Source: Pseudobdellovibrionaceae bacterium (GTDB lineage: Bacteria; Bdellovibrionota; Bdellovibrionia; Bdellovibrionales; UBA1609). From it: DNA of 64,000 nucleotides. Location of the stretch: NCBI GenBank assembly GCA_020635055.1, contig JACKAN010000006.1:90901-154900 (forward strand), given 5' to 3'. Position 1 is the first letter of the stretch. Every line of letters starts with the position of its first letter. Position numbers and translations under genes: made by a program. The notes beneath the pieces are model-generated. The model was not told where the DNA came from. It did no database searches and saw only the letters and a list, made by a program, of their open reading frames with translations. This document shows, in pieces, positions 43,535-52,179 of the stretch.

Positions 43535-44572
43535 GTGATTTATATAGGAATAGACGTAAGCAGCAAGGAATTTGTAGTGCACGCAGTAAATGACAAGAGA
43601 AAGGTGTTAATCAAGGGCGGCAAAATAACGCCAGACAAAAAAGGACTGAAGAAAATGTTGGACGGTTTAGGTAAAGAGCAGAAATTGGTGGTCATGGAAG
43701 CTGGGAATCAGATGAAGTGGATAGCCCTTTATTTAAAGGGTCGTAGCGATGTCAATTTGCATGTAGTCCATCCGAACGAAATCAAGTGGATCAATCAATC
43801 TAGCGGTAAAACCGACAAAATAGATGCTCGTAAAATGGCTGAGCTCGGTAGGGGTAATTTATTACCAAGAAAGGTTCATGTTGTGGAAGGCCATATTCGA
43901 GAACTAAGGGAGCTGCTGTCTGCCAGAGAAAAGTTACTTCAAAAGCGAGTTGATCTAGTCAATTGTGCTCAAGGTTTGATGAAGCAAGAAGGTGTTCGCC
44001 TACCCAAGGGATTTTTTACTCCAGGTAATTGGGAACAGATGTTGTCAAAACTAAAGGTGGCAGACACTCAAAAGTTAATTTTAAAAAGTATTATGACTTC
44101 AATTGATTCTTTAAGGGCATCGGAATCAGATATTTTAGTAAAAGTGAGAGAAATAGAGGATCCGCGTATTGAGTTGCTTGAAAGTATTCCTGGCATAGGT
44201 GAACTCAGTTCACGAGTTTTGTTGGCGGCATTGGACGAAGTCCAGCGATTTGATAATAAGAAGTGTGTGGCCAAGTATGGGGCTTTAACACCAAGAATTT
44301 ACCAAAGTGGTTCTAAAACTCAATTAGGGCGAATAAACAATGATGGTCGCCAAGAGTTAAGGCGAGTGCTGCTACAGTGCGCCCATACGATAGGTCGAAT
44401 GAGTAATAATTATGCAGCTAAACCGCTGTACGATTTTTTTAAAAGAGTTGAAAAGAAGAGAAACAAAAAAATAGCCGTTGTTGCGGTAGCGAGAAAGTTG
44501 CTAACGACAGCGTATGGAGTTTTAAAACACGGTTGCTTTTACGAGCCAAGCCTATTGACACTTGAAGTGTAA
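43535..44572 (+). CDS. IS110-family transposase (DEDD type)
   Basis: 345 residues from a GTG preceded by AGGGGGC. The N-terminal RuvC-like DEDD domain starts IYIGIDVSSKEFVVHAV, with VVMEAGNQMKWIALYLK and the NQSSGKTDKIDARKMAELG motif. The C-terminal Transposase_20 domain has ESIPGIGELSSRVLLAALDE and KYGALTPRIYQSGSK with the serine region. It recombines DNA as an RNA-guided enzyme in this family. The last base of the Val codon and the stop codon fall inside the neighbouring IS66 terminal repeat (GTAA at 44569), so the natural 3' end was replaced, though the length is almost normal. Confidence 0.9.
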   Translation: MIYIGIDVSSKEFVVHAVNDKRKVLIKGGKITPDKKGLKKMLDGLGKEQKLVVMEAGNQMKWIALYLKGRSDVNLHVVHPNEIKWINQSSGKTDKIDARKMAELGRGNLLPRKVHVVEGHIRELRELLSAREKLLQKRVDLVNCAQGLMKQEGVRLPKGFFTPGNWEQMLSKLKVADTQKLILKSIMTSIDSLRASESDILVKVREIEDPRIELLESIPGIGELSSRVLLAALDEVQRFDNKKCVAKYGALTPRIYQSGSKTQLGRINNDGRQELRRVLLQCAHTIGRMSNNYAAKPLYDFFKRVEKKRNKKIAVVAVARKLLTTAYGVLKHGCFYEPSLLTLEV

Positions 44573-44591
44573 ATCGTCGACGTGACACACA

Positions 44592-46124
44592 CTACTTTTG
44601 CAAGTGTGCGTAATCTTTGGGGGTATAGGGCTCCTTGCCACTGTGCAGATCTTGGACCAGTTTTTTAAAATATTCTCTTGGGTTCACCTTATTTAATTTG
44701 CACGACTCTACTAATGAGAACAATATCGCATTGGTTTCTGCCCCTCGTTTTGAGTGGGTGCCTAACCAAGTTTTCCTGCCTATAACTGGATTGCGCAGTA
44801 AACTCTCTTGGGAGTTATTATCTATTGGTATTAATGGATTCCCTAAAAATAATGTAAGTCCCTCATAGTTTTTCAGAAAGTAACTCATTGCTTTACCTAT
44901 AGAACTTTTTGTTGAGTAGCCACCTGACGTCTCCATAGATCTTGACTTTATTTCTTCAAATAAGGGCAACATGAGTTTTCTCAACCGCTGTGTTTTATGT
45001 GGCCAACGTTTCGTCATTTTATTCAATCGATAGATTTTGCCATAAATCTCTATGAACAGTTTTGCCTCTTCTGGGAACTTATTTTCTGAGTCTTTAAATT
45101 TTCTCCGGGCATGAGCATTACAATAAACATTTTTTATTAAAACTAATTTTTCTGCTTTGCGGTGGACATTACTCACTTTTACTGCTTTGCCATAACCAGA
45201 GAACACATCACTTACTAAAAACTCACAGGCTGAGTCCTTTAAAATCTTCGAGGCCACATCACCACTTCTCGTATCATGGATCTCAAAATAACAGCTCATT
45301 CGTGTAGAAAATCCCCACAAATACCAACTTTTATTGTAATTCCTCTCTAACATCCGATGAGGTGTCTCATCGGCGTGAAGAACTTTCTCTGAACTAACTT
45401 CTTTTTTTAATTTATCGTAGGCACCCTTTGTAAAATCGGCCAATACATGTGTTAACTCTATTAAACTTTGTGGGGGTAAGTCTAATAAACCATTTCTCTT
45501 AGCCATGCCCACATAACGCTCCACGGGAATAAGATCACAGTACTTACTCACCGCTACATCTATAATCATATCATCACTGTAACTTGAACCGGGCTTTATT
45601 CTCGGAGGGGCGGGCGCTGTTACTATATCCCCATGGCACTTACCACATCTATATTTATGGCGCTTCTGACGGATAACTACATATTGAGAGGGAATAACTG
45701 TTATAAATTCACTGTTTTCTGTCATCCCTGAGTCTTTCATCTCTGTTCCACAGCACTTACAGCTAGGTAAATCTTGTAACTCTACTTCGCGCTCAATAAG
45801 TGGCGCATCCGAATAACGAAGGGACGGAAGTTGAACTTTCTTTTTCTTCTTGCGGTTTTTATTTTGATGCTTTCTCTTGTCTTCAGCACTTGCTTGCTTT
45901 TCTGAACTCTTGCCAAAAAATTTATTCTTTATCGTGATGTACTGCTCTTCTATATATAAAGTTTTTTGTTTGAGCTCGTTATTGGCAACCCTCAAACGAT
46001 CATTATCTTTATTGATTGTATCTATAACTCGCCCTTGCAGATCAATAAACTCAAGCATCTCTTCTTTAGACAGTGACTCGAGTTTATGACGGGGAACTGG
46101 GGAAAATAATTGTTGTTGATTCAT
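44592..46124 (-). CDS. tnpC: IS66 transposase TnpC
   Basis: 510 residues from the ATG at 46124. A helical leader (IDTINKDNDRLRVANNELKQ) is followed by a Lys-rich linker and a zinc-binding domain (SCKCCGTEMK and KYRCGKCHGDI). The DDE catalytic core follows: VLHADETPHRMLERN, EFLVSDVFSGYGKAV and IPIDNNSQESLLRNPVIGR with KTWLGTHSKRGAE after it. All three acidic residues are present, so it should be active. It is the last gene of the IS66 operon, 11 bases after tnpB. Confidence 0.92.
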   Translation of the reverse strand: MNQQQLFSPVPRHKLESLSKEEMLEFIDLQGRVIDTINKDNDRLRVANNELKQKTLYIEEQYITIKNKFFGKSSEKQASAEDKRKHQNKNRKKKKKVQLPSLRYSDAPLIEREVELQDLPSCKCCGTEMKDSGMTENSEFITVIPSQYVVIRQKRHKYRCGKCHGDIVTAPAPPRIKPGSSYSDDMIIDVAVSKYCDLIPVERYVGMAKRNGLLDLPPQSLIELTHVLADFTKGAYDKLKKEVSSEKVLHADETPHRMLERNYNKSWYLWGFSTRMSCYFEIHDTRSGDVASKILKDSACEFLVSDVFSGYGKAVKVSNVHRKAEKLVLIKNVYCNAHARRKFKDSENKFPEEAKLFIEIYGKIYRLNKMTKRWPHKTQRLRKLMLPLFEEIKSRSMETSGGYSTKSSIGKAMSYFLKNYEGLTLFLGNPLIPIDNNSQESLLRNPVIGRKTWLGTHSKRGAETNAILFSLVESCKLNKVNPREYFKKLVQDLHSGKEPYTPKDYAHLQK

Positions 46125-46141
46125 TAACAATTATTAAATAA

Positions 46142-46543
46142 TTATATCAATGTTTCTTGCAACTCGCTCCCACTGCGGCATTTATTTTTATTTATCTTTT
46201 TAATCTCACTTGGACTTTCAATAAATCTTTTCTCTAAATCTGCACCCTCAAAAAATAAAGAAAACTCCGCCTGTGTTAGTACAACCTCTTTATCGTAAAA
46301 TGGATTGATGCGACTAAAAAGGCCTCGCTCCATTCGTTTGCATATCAGCACTAAACCCGTACCATCATAGAAAAGACATTTACAAGCATTACGCCTCTTA
46401 TTTATAAAAACAAATAAATGGCCAGAGAAGGGATCCTTCTCCAGCACATTCTTTGTCTTGCTAAACAAGGTGTCGTAACTGGCCCGCATGTCCGTTGGCT
46501 CTTTACTTACATAAATCTTGGTTCTGCGATTAATCGCTATCAT
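46142..46543 (-). CDS. tnpB: IS66 accessory protein TnpB
   Basis: 133 residues, the IS66 ORF2 family. TKIYVSKEPTDMRASYDTLF and SGHLFVFINKRRNACKCLFY, followed by DGTGLVLICKRMERGLF, are diagnostic. The protein is needed for IS66 transposition, but its biochemistry is not established. The start overlaps tnpA by four bases. Confidence 0.92.
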   Translation of the reverse strand: MIAINRRTKIYVSKEPTDMRASYDTLFSKTKNVLEKDPFSGHLFVFINKRRNACKCLFYDGTGLVLICKRMERGLFSRINPFYDKEVVLTQAEFSLFFEGADLEKRFIESPSEIKKINKNKCRSGSELQETLI

Positions 46544-46920
46544 GCCACCTTTTTCTCCACTTTATTTAAAAATTCCACCAACTGGTCTACCTGGGAAAAG
46601 CGAATCACCCTTCCCCTTTCCCACTTCATCGTTATCGGCGACTTGCTGTTGTCTTCACTTGTTGTGGGTGATTCCACTCGTACTTCCTTAAATGTCTCAA
46701 CTGGAAAGTGACCTTCTCTACGCATGCGCTTGGCTTTTCCTATTATTCCTGCCATACCCGTCTTACTCACACCAACAGATTTATAAAAATCTTTTGTCGT
46801 TCCTGACCACTGCTCCCAAGCTGATAAAATTTCCATATACAACTGGTCATCTGTAATTCGAACTCGTCCACTTTTTCCTCGAAATGTACTTATCTTTTTT
46901 CTTAATATTTCCATATCCAT
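46540..46920 (-). CDS. tnpA: IS66 accessory protein TnpA
   Basis: 126 residues, the IS66 ORF1 family with a helix-turn-helix. LYMEILSAWEQWSGTTKDFYKSVGVS forms the DNA-binding part, and MAGIIGKAKRMRREGHFP follows as in the Tnp_8/IS66 Orf1 family. It is the first gene of the element, about 90 bases inside the right end. It has no paralogue elsewhere in the window. Confidence 0.85.
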   Translation of the reverse strand: MDMEILRKKISTFRGKSGRVRITDDQLYMEILSAWEQWSGTTKDFYKSVGVSKTGMAGIIGKAKRMRREGHFPVETFKEVRVESPTTSEDNSKSPITMKWERGRVIRFSQVDQLVEFLNKVEKKVA

Positions 46921-46971
46921 TCTAACACCTCCATGTGTTTGGTTGTTACTTAATACAATTTAACAGTTATT

Positions 46972-47736
46972 TTAAATTTGAAAATGTGGGCTATATAGAC
47001 GATTTACACTACTTTTTATAAGTCTCTTCATAAAATCTATAAAAACATCAGCATTAAATTTTCCATCAAAAACTTTAAAACTTAAACGTCCCTGATTTGT
47101 AATGCTGGAAATAACATTGCATGAGAATCTTTTCCCACTCAATTTTACGATTGGAGTAACACCTTTACGGCCATAGGTTTTTGCAACAGAGGCGTCTGAA
47201 CGAAGACCTGTCTCATCACCCCAATGTATCTCTGCACTTGACTTACGAGCCTTCTGCCGGATCTTTGGATACTCTGATTTTAACCAATCAATAACTGCTA
47301 CATCGTTTTGTTCATAAGCTCTCCTAACCGGCTTTTGAGGTGTAAAACCCCATTTTTTTAACAATCGACCAACTGTCCACTTTGAATACTCAATCCCATA
47401 CTTATCTTTAATAAGCTCTTGCACAGCCTCTCGTGTCCAAAGTACAAAATCAAACTTTAGTTGATCCGGCGTCTTGTCTTGAATTATTCGAACGATTTGA
47501 GCACACTGCCAGCCCTTTAATTTCCCTTCTTCCTTAGGGCGACCTTGTGGCTTTGCTCTTAGTGATTTTTTCCCTGATTCTTTATAGGCGCAATTCCAAT
47601 TATAAACAGCCTGACGGGTAACCCCGTACATTTCAGCAACTTCAACTTGTGTATAGCCAGCTTTTAGTGCTTCTATGGCTTGATAACGTATTCTTTCTTG
47701 AGATTTTGGGTCTAATGAACGAGCATCTGAAATCAT
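46972..47736 (-). pseudogene. IS630-family transposase, C-terminus cut off by IS66
   Basis: 254 residues, about 80-90 short. The N-terminal helix-turn-helix (GYTQVEVAEMYGVTRQAVYN) and the RPKEEGKLKGWQCAQIV linker are intact. The DDE domain begins (AEIHWGDETGLRSDASVAK, first Asp; GKFNADVFIDFMKRLIKSS). It then stops before the second Asp and final Glu. The last eleven residues (VNRLYSPHFQI) are encoded by the IS66 end, which starts at 47007. The missing part is not found on the other side of the IS66. It is therefore inactive. Confidence 0.82.
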
Positions 47737-47783
47737 CTCTAAGAAATAATATATTTTTTTAATATTGTAAACTATTTATTGCT

Positions 47784-48449
47784 CTAAGTAATATTATAAC
47801 ATTCGTCAATTTTATGGGCTCCACCCACCGAATTGCCAACTCGACCTTGATGATAAATTGCATGACCTAACTCATGGGCCACCACATCCCAATGATGACC
47901 ATTAGTAATATTAACTTCATCAGTGAATACACCTCTAGAAAAGTAGTCACCATTAGATGGCCAGCTTACAGTTATTTTTGTTTGCCAAAAACTGAGACGT
48001 TGAATACCTGTAAAAAATTTTTTAGTAGAAAACAAAATATTCCATATGCTAATCAGTTCGCCTTCTGCAGAATCTGATTTAAAAATCAAGTGATTTTCCA
48101 TTCCACACTGTATTTCAGCTTCGAGTTCATAGAGGCCTTTGGTGTTTTGGATGTCATAATGTGAATTGTAAGCCTTAGTGACTATGGTTTCCCAAGTTGA
48201 ATCTGAACAAACAGGAAGAGTAAATGGTTGTAATTCAAGAGGTTCTAGTTTGTTATTTTTTTCTATGAAGAGTTTTATTTGTGTTGTGGAAGAAATGAAG
48301 TGTTCGCTACGGGAAGGTCTTTGTGTGTTGATTACAGATCTCAGAGGAGTAGTGCCAAATATTTTTAAATCCCTTTTGTTTAAAATCACGGTTGCACTAA
48401 TGGATTCTGCCATCAAGAGGGAAGATAAAAAAAATAACATTCTATTCAT
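47784..48449 (-). CDS. Exported protein with HELGH zinc motif
   Basis: 221 residues from the ATG at 48449 (another in-frame ATG at 48455). The signal peptide reads MLFFLSSLLMAESISA. A zinc motif lies near the C-terminus, WDVVAHELGHAIYHQGRVG, followed by only about 17 residues. A third ligand His or Glu could come from GGAHKIDE. The middle of the protein (CDSTWETIVTKAYNSHYDIQ) fits no family I know. The gene ends 48 bases from the IS630 fragment, so its 3' end may have been truncated by that insertion. Confidence 0.6.
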   Translation of the reverse strand: MNRMLFFLSSLLMAESISATVILNKRDLKIFGTTPLRSVINTQRPSRSEHFISSTTQIKLFIEKNNKLEPLELQPFTLPVCSDSTWETIVTKAYNSHYDIQNTKGLYELEAEIQCGMENHLIFKSDSAEGELISIWNILFSTKKFFTGIQRLSFWQTKITVSWPSNGDYFSRGVFTDEVNITNGHHWDVVAHELGHAIYHQGRVGNSVGGAHKIDECYNIT

Positions 48450-48747
48450 ACTCATCCAATCTATTAAATTTGGGTTTAAAAGAGATCTAAAGCAAATGCG
48501 TCCTAAGACTCTTTACAGTTTCTTTATGTAACCATATCTTTCGAAAAGTATTTCAGTGTTTCCTCAGTTAAACAATCCCCTCAATTGTTAACGCACATCA
48601 TTAACAAGTGCACGCAATGTACTAAGCTCACAAAAATCTAATCAAGATTACAAACTTTTTACCAAAACAGAGTTTGAATTTTTTTAAAAGTCCAATTTTA
48701 AAACTTTTTAATTGAGACAGTCTCTAACCACTTATAAGTAATAATTG

Positions 48748-49884
48748 ATGGGGATTGGGATTAGATTTATTACTTTTAGTTTTGTTTATTTTTTAGTAAT
48801 TAGTGCTTTTGCAACTAAGAGTCCGAATTATTACTGTGATAGAGCCTTGTCGCAGTGGTATTCATCACAACCCCGTCTACCGATTAACGAAATAGGGTAT
48901 CAAGACCTTTCCAATAAAGAAGACTTAGGAATATTAGTTTTTGGTGATACTGCCGGAAACGATCAATTCCCCCATGCAGGAAAATACCAAAGAAAGTTAG
49001 CTAGAGCCATTAAAAGATGGTTAAGGGAACAGCCCATGGATTTAGTTTTAAGAATGGGGGATAACTTTTATGAACCCGCAAGGAAGAATCGTCCAAATAA
49101 AATTCCAGAGCTAGACGAGAAGGTTTTCGAGCAGAGAGAGCACCAGGTGTACTCATTTATGGATGAGTTTAATTTGCCTAATTGGATAGCTGTGGGGAAC
49201 CATGACGATGATGAACGTCGTTGGAAAAATGGTCTTGCATCACAGATTTTGCATACTCAGCAGGATAATTATTGGAAACTGCCAGCCACACACTATGGAG
49301 TCCCAGGATTGCCAGATTGGTTGGGTATCTATTTTCTGCATAGCACACCCTTGGCAAAGTCTCGTACTAGTGCAATCGAATATGTGGAAGAGCAATTAAA
49401 ATCGGCAAATGAGTATTTCAAAAATAAAACTGGAATTAAAATTTTAGTTTCTCACCACCCTTTAGTAAGGCCTAATTTAAAGGAAGCAAGTATTCCTTTA
49501 AGTAAGAATTATTTTAAAGAAATAGAACTTCTTCAAACCTTTATGATGCAAGAGGGAGTCAGATTAATCTTATCCGGTCACGTTCACGGCCAATCTCACT
49601 TATCCTCCGCAAATTTTGAGCAAATCATTCAAGGGGCTGGTGGGGGAGATACCTTCAAACTAGAAAAAAATTATACCCCTTCTGCAAACCCAACAATCTC
49701 AGAAGAAGTGGCATCTACTCATGTTCATACTAATATGTACGGATTTGCAGTTTTAAGAATTTCAAAATCTCAAGGTATTCATGTTGAATTCTATAAACTA
49801 AAAGACAAAGAAAAATCAAAAAGTTTAAGCCTATTTTATGAAGTCTATTTTTCATTGCAAGAGTTGGTTGCACCCGGAACTTGA
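48748..49884 (+). CDS. Exported calcineurin-like metallophosphoesterase
   Basis: 378 residues from the ATG at 48748. A signal peptide (FITFSFVYFLVISAFA) precedes a complete metallophosphoesterase core: LVFGDTAGNDQFP (D, with D-T in place of the usual D-x-H), LVLRMGDNFYEP (GDN), WIAVGNHDDDERRW (GNHD), ILVSHHPLVRP (H) and LILSGHVHGQSHL (GHxH). It resembles the purple-acid-phosphatase-like branch (tartrate-resistant type 5). It would hydrolyse phosphomonoesters in the periplasm or outside the cell. The absent first-motif His may alter the metal site. The 3' end overlaps the convergent YiiX-like gene by 33 bases. Confidence 0.85.
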   Translation: MGIGIRFITFSFVYFLVISAFATKSPNYYCDRALSQWYSSQPRLPINEIGYQDLSNKEDLGILVFGDTAGNDQFPHAGKYQRKLARAIKRWLREQPMDLVLRMGDNFYEPARKNRPNKIPELDEKVFEQREHQVYSFMDEFNLPNWIAVGNHDDDERRWKNGLASQILHTQQDNYWKLPATHYGVPGLPDWLGIYFLHSTPLAKSRTSAIEYVEEQLKSANEYFKNKTGIKILVSHHPLVRPNLKEASIPLSKNYFKEIELLQTFMMQEGVRLILSGHVHGQSHLSSANFEQIIQGAGGGDTFKLEKNYTPSANPTISEEVASTHVHTNMYGFAVLRISKSQGIHVEFYKLKDKEKSKSLSLFYEVYFSLQELVAPGT

Positions 49885-50418
49885 AATGTAATTCACATGA
49901 CTCTGATTTTTATTTGCAATTAAATGTTCATAAATATCATCTGGAGAAAGCCCAAATTCAGAATAAGTTTCTAGTTCCTGTTGACGCCAAATGGGTGCAT
50001 CCCATTTATTAGGTCGTGGGGGAATGCCTAAGATCTGACCCACCAACTTTGCACAATAAGTGGATTCAGTATCTTCCCACTCAGAATCAATAGTGGATAT
50101 TTTCCCCAATTCCTTAGCAAAGAACTCATCATTGTAATTGGGTAGGTGATAAACATCAAAAATTTCTGAAACAACACCAAATGAATTTAAGTCAGGAACC
50201 CACTCTACTGGGCGGGGTGGATAGGAATGAAGCCATCCGCCTTTATATGAGATGGCAACATGGCCAAACCTTCCGCCTCTTTCAAGACTGACAAGTGTTC
50301 CCTCTTGATTATAGAATTCAAGAAAGGCAATCTGAACTTTTTCGCCTCCAGGGGTTTTAGCTTTACTGAGTCCGCTATGAGAAACGATCAAAAAAATTAA
50401 GATACTCGCCTTAAACAT
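49852..50418 (-). CDS. Exported YiiX-like permuted papain-fold protein
   Basis: 188 residues with a signal peptide (ASILIFLIVSHSGLSKA). GGRFGHVAISYKGGWLHSYP places a His after a Gly as in YiiX/YebB-type permuted NlpC/P60 proteins. DTESTYCAKLVGQILG places the Cys nucleophile after it. These proteins hydrolyse amide or thioester bonds in cell wall or lipid-linked substrates. The pair of His and Cys is the only firm match, so the family call is tentative. It converges on the metallophosphoesterase gene. Confidence 0.6.
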   Translation of the reverse strand: MFKASILIFLIVSHSGLSKAKTPGGEKVQIAFLEFYNQEGTLVSLERGGRFGHVAISYKGGWLHSYPPRPVEWVPDLNSFGVVSEIFDVYHLPNYNDEFFAKELGKISTIDSEWEDTESTYCAKLVGQILGIPPRPNKWDAPIWRQQELETYSEFGLSPDDIYEHLIANKNQSHVNYISSSGCNQLLQ

Positions 50419-50478
50419 GTATGAAGAGGTAATAGAAGTCGACCCCTAGGTCAATTGTCAATATTTGGCTTGTTTGTA

Positions 50479-52179
50479 TTATAGCATTTTTTTGAAATGT
50501 TTTTTAGTAAGTTGATAGCCAGCCTCATGTGCCCTTGGCATCATATGTTGTAGAGTGTACTTACTAAAAGTGGATGAGCGAAATTTGTCGACTCTTTTAC
50601 TAAAAGCCCCATTGGACCCATCCAAGGCCTCATCATCATTGACAATTAATTGTGCTCCTGCAGCGTTGGCAATAAGGTAAATAGCTTGATCAGTATATTG
50701 AAAACCTAATCTTACATTAGAATAGTGAATGTCTTGACTTGTTAATTGATGGCTTCCGGGAGGATAACTGCCCCCTTGGATGACCACATCACCTATTAAT
50801 GGGACAAGTTCATTGGGAGTATTATCATAACTGAATTGTGTTAAAGAAGGTAATTGAGAGTTAAATAGTTGTGCGACCTCATTTGTGTAGCCTGTGGCCA
50901 ATATAACGTGGTCAAATTCTTCAAATCCACCAATTGCATTTGTGATCAAAACTTTTTTATTTGGCAGAATTTGAATGTGATCCACTTTTTCGTCTTGAAA
51001 AACTAACCTTTCCTCCAACCACGGACGTAAATCTTCGGTGTCTCTCGGCAGGGGCAGTTCCTTATCCATAAATAAACCACCAATACCTCGGAGGTGATGA
51101 TAGCGGTGCTTGTTTGATTCCATAAATTTTTTTCTATTAGGAGGAGTCACTTTAAAACCATAGTTAACAATTTTCGCGGGGCGACGTTTTTTTTGATTAA
51201 TACCATAAGCAAGAGAGGGAACTTTCAATGCCATTAATATTTCTATCATTCCCATTGCCGAATCGCCACCACCAATAATAGCAATTTTTTTATTTTCGTA
51301 CTTAATTGGATCTAGAGCTTTAGAATTAATATAAGTTAAAGCTTGCAAATAAGTTTCTATTCCCAACAACTCAGAATCATTTTCATTAGCTGCGACTTTT
51401 TTTAATACAAGTTCCTTTTCTTTGATATCTAAAAAATCAACTCTGGGTTTTCCTTGTCCAGTGGCAAGAATTAAAAGTTGAGTAGGGATTTTTAATCCCT
51501 CACTGGTTTGAAGGATAATTTTAGAAGAGTTGTTTGCTTGTTCTATGGATTGGGCTCGGGTATTTAATAAAATTTGAGAATCTAAACGTGAAAACTGACT
51601 CCACGTCATGGCGGCTATGTCTTCACCGGTAGGATAAATCTTATTGCCTTGATTGAAATCCAAAAAATCAGGCAATTGTAAAAAGTGACCCGGAAAGTGG
51701 TGGCTGTTAATCGTCTCTGTGTTGTTTGGAATAGTTTGAGAGTTAAATATCAAAGCTTTGCCAGGGCCCTCAAAAGTGGGAGAGAGAGTGGAGCTTTCAT
51801 CTATAACCAAAATTTTTAAATTAGAATTTATGGACCTAATTCCAGCTATAAAGGCAACAGTAGCGGGACCGCCACCAACAATTACAACATCAAACTCGAT
51901 TTGATTTTTATCTGGATTATTAATAAGTAAATTTTTTAATTGTTGGGACTGTTTTTGATAATAATTTTTTAAATTTGAAATGACTGTTGCTCTTGAGTGT
52001 GGATGCAACATCATTTGACTTAAGATTTCATTACAATTCTGAATACTGCTCTTGGTTTCGGCATGGACTTGAATTGTAATTAGTAAAAATATAAACCCCA
52101 GTAGTATTAGACGCAAATGAATCCTCCGTCCAAGTTTCTGCCACGGATAGTTCAATAGCGCAATCTTATCAAAGTGCAT
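50479..52179 (-). CDS. Exported FAD/NAD(P)-dependent oxidoreductase, FMO-like
   Basis: 566 residues. An N-terminal membrane segment or signal (LILLGFIFLLITIQVHA) is followed by the FAD-binding loop VVIVGGGPATVAFIAGIRS, a second Rossmann loop IAIIGGGDSAMGMIEIL, and VILATGYTNEVAQLF. That ATGY motif is typical of flavin-dependent N-hydroxylating or Baeyer-Villiger monooxygenases. An exported flavoprotein of this type is unusual and suggests Tat or Sec export with a periplasmic role. It overlaps the alcohol dehydrogenase gene by 11 bases. The substrate is unknown. Confidence 0.75.
   Translation of the reverse strand: MHFDKIALLNYPWQKLGRRIHLRLILLGFIFLLITIQVHAETKSSIQNCNEILSQMMLHPHSRATVISNLKNYYQKQSQQLKNLLINNPDKNQIEFDVVIVGGGPATVAFIAGIRSINSNLKILVIDESSTLSPTFEGPGKALIFNSQTIPNNTETINSHHFPGHFLQLPDFLDFNQGNKIYPTGEDIAAMTWSQFSRLDSQILLNTRAQSIEQANNSSKIILQTSEGLKIPTQLLILATGQGKPRVDFLDIKEKELVLKKVAANENDSELLGIETYLQALTYINSKALDPIKYENKKIAIIGGGDSAMGMIEILMALKVPSLAYGINQKKRRPAKIVNYGFKVTPPNRKKFMESNKHRYHHLRGIGGLFMDKELPLPRDTEDLRPWLEERLVFQDEKVDHIQILPNKKVLITNAIGGFEEFDHVILATGYTNEVAQLFNSQLPSLTQFSYDNTPNELVPLIGDVVIQGGSYPPGSHQLTSQDIHYSNVRLGFQYTDQAIYLIANAAGAQLIVNDDEALDGSNGAFSKRVDKFRSSTFSKYTLQHMMPRAHEAGYQLTKKHFKKML

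Larger units (their letters stand above)
44569..47007. mobile_element. IS66-family insertion sequence
   Basis: A complete tnpA-tnpB-tnpC trio is bounded by inverted ends GTAAATCGTC (44569-44578, and complementary at 46998-47007). GTAA ends are typical of IS66. Beyond ten perfect bases the ends agree only in part. Total 2439 bp, the usual IS66 size. The 8-bp flanks (44561-44568 and 47008-47015) differ, so there is no target duplication. It abuts IS110 on the left and cuts an IS630 transposase gene on the right. The missing duplication points to a later rearrangement or deletion. Confidence 0.7.

Noticed and set aside
44561..47015. A target duplication around the IS66
   Set aside because: The 8-bp flanks CTTGAAGT and ACTACTTT differ. 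An ACACTACTTTT direct repeat near 44589 and 47006 would place the end inside the tnpC stop and was taken as chance.
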